Source: Alectoria sarmentosa (taxonomy: Eukaryota; Ascomycota; Lecanoromycetes; Lecanorales; Parmeliaceae). Taken from it: DNA of 57,788 nt. The stretch spans positions 1 to 57,788 of the forward strand of contig WOGZ01000221.1 of the NCBI GenBank assembly GCA_009733775.1, read 5' to 3'. Both the position numbers and the translations under genes were made by a program. Positions 51,695-57,788 of this stretch are shown here, one piece after another (position 1 is the stretch's first letter; the number at the start of each line of letters is the position of its first letter). The notes beneath the pieces are model-generated. The model saw nothing but the letters and a program-made list of their open reading frames with translations. It had not been told where the DNA came from and searched no databases.

Positions 51695-51947
51695 TGTTAA
51701 AAGAATCGTTATGTTGTTATATTGTCAAGTTGCGTATTTGCTTAACAAATATCTTATCAAATTTATGATTTGATAAGAAGTTGATAAATAATCAATTTTT
51801 ATAAAAGAATTAATCAATTTATAATCACTCAAAATATGATCTTTTTGATGTATCACATTGTCGATATCATTGTGTCGTCAATTATGATCATATCGTCTAT
51901 CATGGACTTGGCAAGCACCTCATAGTCAATCAATCGTATTTCCAACA
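51695..51947 (+). repeat. 3-prime LTR of gypsy D
   Basis: 253 bp, TGTTAAAAGAATCGTTATG to TTTCCAACA. Same length as the 5-prime LTR. The first half is more RIP-mutated here and the last 100 bases less so, so mutation is patchy between the pair. Confidence 0.92.
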
Positions 51948-51952
51948 GAATC

Positions 51953-53680
51953 TTTATTTTATAAAAGCTTTTTAATACGCTTTTTAATTTGATTTTGATA
52001 TTCGATGAAAATCGAGAAAATAAAATGTCGTTTCGAATATTTTATTAAGGCTTTTATGCAAACGTGAAGAAAAACTTGATTCGAATATTATTAAAAATTT
52101 TGACGATATTTTCGTGTATAACTTTTTTTTCGTGAAAATATCGAAAAAATATCGTTTTAAGCTTGTAATTGCATATAAAAAAGATAAAAAATGATTCAAA
52201 ATTTTAAAATTTTTGAAAGTTGAAAAAAAGCGATTTAAGAATAATGAATCGAAGAAATATATCAAGATTTTCAATATATAATTTATTCTTCGTGAAAGTT
52301 TAATTTATTATTAAAATGAATATAATAATCGAAAACGTTTATATATTTTTAAAAATTTAAAATAAAAAGTTTTCGAATTGATTTATAATAAGCATAATCA
52401 TAAAAGATTTTATCGTATTTACGAGCGAATTATGAAATTATATTATTTTAAACATTTAATTAAACGTTTTAAGCGTTATATTTTTTATTATTCTAAATGT
52501 TAATTAAATCAAATGAAGAAACACGTTTTTTACGAAAGTTTTAAATCGATTTTATCATTTTTTTTGATTTTTTATACGATAATCATTGATTTCATTTTGA
52601 AATTCTCATTTTTTGAAAATGAATTTAATATAATAATGATTTTAACGAATAAATTTAATAAAAAAATTATTACGACGCTCGAAAAAGATATTTGAAAATT
52701 CGCGAAATAAATAAAAACTTTATTTTTTGTTTTCATCGATTGAAAAATCTTTAAAACGATTATTTTTAATCAAAATCTTAAATTTATGTTTGATTTATGA
52801 AAAACGATTTTCAAATCGCTCGATATCGATTTATTTATATTAATAATTTATCATTTTCAAATAAACGATTAATTGAAAAAAATCAATTAAACTTTTGAAA
52901 TCGCTTTGCGTTTTCATATTGTTTATAATTTAAATGTTTTATGAAATAAATTTTTTATGTAATTTCGCGAGATATTGAATAATTTTACGAACGCTTCGAT
53001 AAAAAAATCTTCGAACGAAATTATTTATGAAATGAAATTAAATGAAAAATTTAATGTTTTCGACGTAATCGTTTAAAATTAAATCGATATAATTGATAAT
53101 CGAAACAAAAAATTTCGAGAAATCGTCGACGCATTTATCTTCGCGATATTTGATATAAAAACACGTTACGATAATTATTATAAGATTATAAAAATAAAAT
53201 TTGATAATAAAGTTTATATTAAATTATATAAGAAATATTATTTATTTAAATTAAAAAACGTAAAGTTTTTTAATTAAAAAATTAAATCATTTACGATTTT
53301 TTACAAATACGATAAATTAATTTATAAATTGAATCTTTTTAAATTTTAAAAGATATATTTAATGATTTTCATTATTATATTAAAACTCGTTTAAAAAAAA
53401 AGATTTATATTATAAATTAAAACAAAAAGAATAGATTTCGTTATAAACGAAAATGATTTAAAAGTCAAAAATTTATACGAAATTGAGAAATTTATAAATA
53501 AGCAAATCGTTCATTTTCGAGAATAAAGAACGTGTGATAAAAAATCGATAATTTAATATCTCATTAAATGAAAGAATTGAAAATCAACACATAATATTTA
53601 ATATAATGTTGATGATTTAAATAAAATGAAAGATTTAATGAGTGATTATGATAAAAAATACGATTAAAGATTAATGAAAA
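51953..53680 (+). pseudogene. Gypsy C pol, part 2: end of RNase H, integrase, chromodomain
   Basis: Continues the frame interrupted at 41093: FQFDFDIR-like, then NVVSNILLRLL (family NVVPDALSRL). The integrase zinc-binding region is near 52385-52500 (HNHKRFYRIYER, with a later YYSKC). The catalytic core follows (TIIIDFILKFSFFENEF, IIMILTNKFNKKI) and then FEIALRFHIVYN. Integrase C-terminal block LKNVKFF near 53250. Chromodomain at about 53515-53675 (YLIK, stop, KNWKSTHNI-like and YNVDDLNKMKDLMSDYDKK). The frame stays open for long stretches, with stops mainly where Trp or Gln are expected, making this one of the best preserved gypsy segments in the window. Confidence 0.88.
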
Positions 53681-56138
53681 AATATCGAAAACAAAGAGAT
53701 TTGAATGTTCTTTAGAAAACAATTGTTTTTATTTCGATTTCGAAATCGAAAAAATTGCTTTTATTTTAATTCCAAAAGAATCATTTATTATTTCGAAAAA
53801 ATCATTTGTTTTTTATGAAAAATCTTTCGTGTCAAAAATTTCGAAAAAATCATTTATTATTTATAAAGAATCTTTCGTATCAAAAAAGATCGCATTATGA
53901 AGAAATTAGAGAATTGTTATATTTTGATTATATTATTTATCAAATTGAACATTAAACGAAGCATATTATTTAAGATTCGAAAATTTCGATTTTATCGATT
54001 AAAGACTTTTTAAACAACTTATTGATATATTTAAATTGTTCAAAAAAAAAAATTTAATCGAATTTTTTTTTATTATCGAATATGATTTTGCGTTTGCTTT
54101 TATATTAACATATTATAATTTATTTTACACACATTTTGCGTTTATTTTTATATTAATATATTATAAATTTTTTCGAAGATTGAAGCTCGAATTTTATTTG
54201 AAGTTCGAATTATAAAAATTCAAAATTTTATTTTAAATTCATATTTGTGATCTTAACATTTTTAAATTTCATTTATAATATATATATCAAATATATTCGA
54301 ATTATGCGATAATATTCACATTAAATAATCAAATATATTCGAACAATGCGATAATATTCACATTAAATAATCATTAACATTTTTTATTATCGTAAATATT
54401 AATAATTCTTTCGTGATTAATTTAAGAGAAAAAATTTCGAAAAATAAACATTATTGCTTTAATACGATGTCATCAAAAAAATCATGTTTCGATGTTATTA
54501 TCATTTTAATTATTTTTATTATTGATAAAGATTCTTCAGCGATCATCTTTTTAAGTTTTATTTTCAATTCAACATTTGAGACGATGAAATTTTTTGTTAT
54601 AAATATAATTAAATGCGAAATCAAACGTTAAAAAATTGAAAATTTATAAATACGCGAATATTATTACGATAAAGAATCTTTTATTCGTATATTAAATAAA
54701 AACGATAATTTTTCTTTATTCTCATTTAAAATAAATCTTTCAAATATATAAATTATAATCATATTAAAAATAAGTTTTTCGACGAAAAAAAGGATTAAAA
54801 AATGATTCGTCGTATTTATCAAGAAATATTTTAAATCAAATTATGTGAATAAAAAAAAGATCGCAAAGACATTTTTTTCAATTCGCAATTAATAAATTTA
54901 TAAAATTATTTATAATAAATATCAATTCTTCGGCACAAAAGAAATAACATTCGACAATTTTAAAGAAATCGTTATTAATATAACAAAGATCAATAATAAA
55001 AAAGATTTCGCAAAAAGAAATCCTTATTATATGCAACATAATAATTATTATCATGAGAAATCGTTTATCATATCGTTTATTCAAACATTGAATCCGCTTA
55101 TTAAGATATCAAACCCGTTTGTTTCAACTGCTCAAACATTAAACTCGTTTATTTAAATATCGAATTCGCTTATTTAAACACTAAACCCTTTTATTCAAAT
55201 ATCGAACACGTTTATTTAAACAAAATCGTCGTTTAAATGAAAAAAGAGAAAGTTAATCGATGCGTTAAAGAATTATAAAAATTTTAAAGTTGACAAAATG
55301 AAAAACATTATTGTTTCGGAAAACGAAGAAATGAAATTATTCAATAACAACGATATTTATTTAATAATAAAAACATCGTAAAAGAAATTTGAAATATTAA
55401 TAAATAAATACGAATTAAAAAAATGAGGAATTTTTATCGAGAAAAAAAAAATGAAAAGAAAAAATAATGAAATTGCGTCAAAATAATGCGAAGCTTCATT
55501 AAAAGTTAAAAAAAATAAAAATGAAATTTTTTCATTTAATAAATGCGATAAAAAATGTATATTCGATAATAAATTTATTATAAAAACGATTATTAATCGT
55601 ATAGCGCTTATTGAAAATAATAAAAACCTTAAATAATCATTTAAACACGAAAATCATAAAAATTAAAAATGCGAAAAACGCTTTAACGAGCATTAAAGCT
55701 TTTTTGAAAAAATATGCGATTATTATAAATAAAATATTGAATCTCGTGAATGAAGTATACGAATTTTTCGAAAAAAGATATTTATTCTTCATAATTCGTG
55801 TCTTTTTTCATTCGAAAAATAATCTACTAACGTTAAATTTAAACGATTAAATCGATAATTAATAATCGAATAATGAAAAATTATTTAATAACGACGACGT
55901 TCGCGACGAAATGTTCTCAAATAAACAAAATAAAAAATATATTGATTTATAATTAATCGATTAATCAAAGTTATCAACATCATTTTTTTTCGAAATTATT
56001 GTCATAAAAGCAGATTCATTTTCATCAAAATCAATCATTGTTTTCGAAATTATTGTCATAAAAATAAATTCATTTTCATTAAAATTAATCATTATTTTCG
56101 AAATTATTGCCGCAAGAACTTTCGCAAATTCATTATTA
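53681..56138 (+). pseudogene. Extra 3-prime region of gypsy C, possible additional ORF
   Basis: Open pieces at 54413-54631 and 55611-55850, plus readable stretches between (ISFIQTLNPLIKISNPF), suggest a decayed protein-coding segment downstream of pol. It is Lys/Asn/Ile-rich, with CDKKC near 55540, but no domain is recognised. A 21-bp tandem repeat at 55080-55222 encodes a seven-residue repeat. The end part is present in C-prime (27680-28219). It could be an extra ORF as found in some gypsy families, or a captured segment. Confidence 0.5.
55080..55222 (+). repeat. 21-bp tandem repeat in the extra region of gypsy C
   Basis: About six units such as TTCAAACATTGAATCCGCTTA, TTTAAATATCGAATTCGCTTA and TTCAAATATCGAACACGTTTA, one carrying a 9-base insertion. 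Units are a multiple of three and keep a heptapeptide pattern I-Q-x-L/S-N-x-F/L. Confidence 0.8.
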
Positions 56139-56283
56139 CTGTTTAGGCCCTCCGCGGAGGTTTAAAACTATAATATAACGGTTGTTCAATGGTTGTGTAT
56201 CTATTTCAGATGTACATCGGTTATACATCGGTTGAAAAACGATTTAAAAAACCGATATGTGACTGAGACTTTTTGGAAGGAGC

Positions 56284-56655
56284 CATACAATCATATCCAT
56301 GGCCATCGCAATCACAGACCCATGGCCATCGCAGTCACATACCCATGGCCATCGGAGTCACATACCCGTGGTCATCGCCATCGCAATCCCATACCCATGG
56401 CCATCGCAGTCACATACCCATGGCCATCGGAGTCACATACCCATGGTCATCGCCATCGCAATCCCATACCCATGGCCATCGGAGTCACATACCCATGGTC
56501 ATCGCCATCGCAATCCCATACCCATGGCCATCGGAGTCACATACCCATGGTCATCGCCATCGCAATCCCATACCCATGGCCATCGCAGTCACATACCCAT
56601 GACCATCACAGTCACATATCCATGGCTGCTGCAATCACATGGTCATCGCCATCGC
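56284..56655 (+). repeat. C-rich minisatellite array (23-bp and 29-bp units)
   Basis: Alternating units of about 23 bp (CCATGGCCATCGCAGTCACATAC) written here only as type A = CCATGGCCATCG + CAGTCACATAC, and about 29 bp type B = CCATGGTCATCGCC + ATCGCAATCCCATAC. The order A-A-B-A-A-B-A-B-A-B is seen with small variants. Since neither unit is a multiple of three and neither carries a stop, all three plus frames stay open and give His/Pro-rich repeats. These open frames are not called as genes. Confidence 0.88.
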
Positions 56656-56885
56656 AATAATCATGACCATGTGGTTGCAATAAATACGGTCATGGGTATG
56701 TGACTACGATGGGTACGGCCATGATCCTGTGGATGTAATGGGTACGGCCATGACCATGTGGTTGCAGTGGGTACGGTCATGGCCATGTGGTTGCAGTGGG
56801 TACGGTCATGACCATGTGGTTGCAATGGGTACGGTCATGGATATGTGATTGCGATGATCATGGGTATGTGATGAAGATGGATATG
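56656..56885 (+). repeat. G-rich minisatellite array, inverted relative to the first
   Basis: About 29-bp units built from GGTTGCAGTGGGTACGG and TCATGACCATGT, repeated five to six times with drift. The reverse complement (ACATGGTCATGA, CCGTACCC) resembles the first array, so the two arrays could pair in a single-stranded copy. Confidence 0.78.
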
Positions 56886-57116
56886 TGACAGTCAAAAAAC
56901 CAAAAAACGGTTGTTTGATGGTTAATTAACCAATAACGTTATAAAGGTTGTTCAACCGCTTTTGGTTTTAAGAAAGGCGTTGAGTTTTTTGATTGATTGA
57001 ATAACGGTTGAATAACGGTTGTACAACCGATGGAAAACTATTAAATAATCGATATAAATCGAACTTTTTGATCGTATATAACGAGGCTTAAAATATATCA
57101 GACGGGCAGAATAGTA

Positions 57117-57592
57117 TTAAATATAACATCGATTTTTATAAATTCTTTTAACAAAGTCACGTCTACATTTAATTTTTAATTAATTAAAAAAAAATTCCAA
57201 AAATACGTTATTAACGAAAAATTCGAAAAATTTCTTATTTTTTTGATAAAAAATACGTCTTTAATTAATTATATAATAATTAATAATAATAATGTTTTAT
57301 CGTCGAGAATTTCGCCTTTTCTTTTTTTTAAGATCAAAAACATATAAAAAAGATTATTCGAACAAAAGATTAACATTCGTTAATATCAAATTTATGTTAA
57401 TTTCTTTAAACGTTTATTTTAAGACATATTATTTTCATTAAGAGACGCGCAAACAATTAAAAAATGAGAAAATAAACACGAAATTTCTTTTTAATCAAGA
57501 ATTGAAATATCAACATAAAACGCAGATTTTGAAGGCGTTAATAAATAATAAACATATGAGAACGTGAAGTTCTTTTTTTAAAAAGAGGAAAA
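57117..57592 (+). other. End of gypsy C internal region and polypurine tract
   Basis: Resumes the host element right after the TA insertion and matches 27664 down to 27216 plus 19534-19509 of C-prime. It ends with the purine run AAAAAGAGGAAAA (57580-57592) directly before the 3-prime LTR. Confidence 0.8.
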
Positions 57593-57788
57593 TGTTGAGA
57601 ATAGTTTGACAAAAAGCTTAACAAATGTTTATAAAACAGATCTTTTTTCCCATAGCTTTTCTCAAGAATCATCACACCCACAATTCGTCATCGTTTGTGA
57701 CTCGTTTTCCTTCTTAATTTCTGTTGAAAGTAAGTGAAACACTTGATTGATTGAGTAATCGCAACAAAGCATCTAAATACAAAATGTG
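57593..57788 (+). repeat. 3-prime LTR of gypsy C, interrupted or divergent after 57721
   Basis: Starts TGTTGAGAATAGTTTGAC and aligns with 28220-28350 as far as TTCTTAATTTCTGTT. From about 57722 it no longer matches the other two LTR copies and instead reads TGTTGAAAGTAAGTGAAAC. This may be the TG end of another inserted LTR element, cut by the window edge. Confidence 0.75.

Larger units (their letters stand above)
41094..51947 (+). mobile_element. Complete Ty3/gypsy chromovirus D (plus strand), TSD GAATC
   Basis: 10854 bp including solo LTR E. Both LTRs are 253 bp (41094-41346 and 51695-51947) and the duplication is GAATC (41089-41093 and 51948-51952). It lies inside the RNase H of gypsy C, whose reading continues across the two GAATC copies. 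Domains in order: gag, protease, RT, RNase H, integrase, chromodomain, then about 3.3 kb of further sequence before the 3-prime LTR. Confidence 0.92.
56139..57114. mobile_element. TA-flanked 976-bp non-autonomous element with inverted minisatellite arrays
   Basis: Inserted into the 3-prime region of gypsy C between TA (56137-56138) and TA (57115-57116). The C-prime copy shows the uninterrupted site (reverse complement of about 27664-27682), and removing the element plus one TA restores it. Ends are imperfect inverted repeats: CTGTTTAGGCCCTCCG on the left against CTATTCTGCCCGTCTG read inward from the right (11 of 16 match). A perfect palindrome CCTCCGCGGAGG lies at 56149-56160. Subterminal parts carry many ACGGTTG/CAACCG motifs. 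The centre is two minisatellite arrays. No transposase. TA duplication fits the Tc1/mariner-pogo superfamily, so it is best called a MITE-like element. RIP-type decay is not obvious. Confidence 0.78.
28220..57788 (+). mobile_element. Gypsy chromovirus C (plus strand) with four insertions; runs off the window
   Basis: Starts with a 164-bp LTR at 28220 and reaches its 3-prime LTR at 57593, cut by the window end. Without its insertions (copia 2, D with E, and the TA element) it is about 10 kb. Segments: LTR, gag (about 28900-31060), protease/RT/RNase H (39020-41093), end of RNase H, integrase and chromodomain (51953-53680), a long extra 3-prime region (53680-57579), a polypurine tract and the 3-prime LTR. 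The left target sequence would be AATCG (28215-28219); its partner lies outside the window. Confidence 0.88.

Noticed and set aside
56193..56703. Three overlapping open frames (56193-56660, 56273-56602, 56299-56703) encoding His/Pro-rich repeats
   Set aside because: All three frames are open because the 23/29-bp repeat units lack stops. The peptides are the same repeat read in shifted frames, with no start context or domain. Treated as minisatellite, not genes.
367..57000. CRISPR arrays, rRNA, operon-like bacterial genes or phage modules
   Set aside because: The only regular repeats are tandem minisatellites or LTRs. Introns, chromoviruses and an adaptin gene show a fungal nuclear sequence.

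Overview
This window looks like a filamentous ascomycete (Pezizomycotina) genome with a two-compartment, isochore-like layout. One normal-composition gene island of about 4.5 kb (roughly 14150-18690) sits between long, very A+T-rich blocks. The blocks are retrotransposons decayed in the pattern of repeat-induced point mutation (RIP): reading frames of recognisable transposon proteins are broken mostly where Trp, Gln or Gly codons would be, many remaining C residues lie in CpG, and LTR pairs differ mainly by C/T and G/A. The gene has four introns of 48-49 nt with fungal donor and acceptor sites. I cannot name a genus.

Layout. (1) 1-5328: minus-strand Ty3/gypsy remnant (element G), cut by the window start, with one LTR at 5185-5328. 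(2) 5747-12990: a complete plus-strand Ty3/gypsy chromovirus (element A), with two LTRs and target duplication ACGTT. (3) 14150-18690: gene island with one confident host gene, APL5, encoding the delta subunit of the AP-3 adaptor complex. (4) 19342-57788: a nest of transposons. A minus-strand gypsy copy (C-prime) carries a minus-strand Ty1/copia (19535-27210, AACCT) and is interrupted at 28219/28220 by a plus-strand copy of the same gypsy family (C, 28220 to beyond the window). C carries a plus-strand Ty1/copia of the same family (31464-39014, GAATC), a plus-strand gypsy D (41094-51947, GAATC), and a 976-bp TA-flanked element with minisatellite arrays (56139-57114). D in turn carries a solo LTR E (41361-41575, AACAC) beside its primer-binding site. 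The window ends inside the 3-prime LTR of C.

The only gene expected to work for the host is APL5: AP-3 sorts cargo such as alkaline phosphatase from the Golgi to the vacuole. Its proposed start codon is split by an intron, and a further intron is hidden in frame inside its long open reading frame. All transposon genes appear dead.

The least conventional object is the TA-flanked element at 56139-57114. It is short, not visibly RIP-degraded, has imperfect terminal inverted repeats, and holds a C-rich array followed by a G-rich array of the same kind of repeat in inverted sense. The homologous C-prime copy preserves the empty site. All coordinates and homologies come from reading the sequence by eye; nothing was searched in a database.
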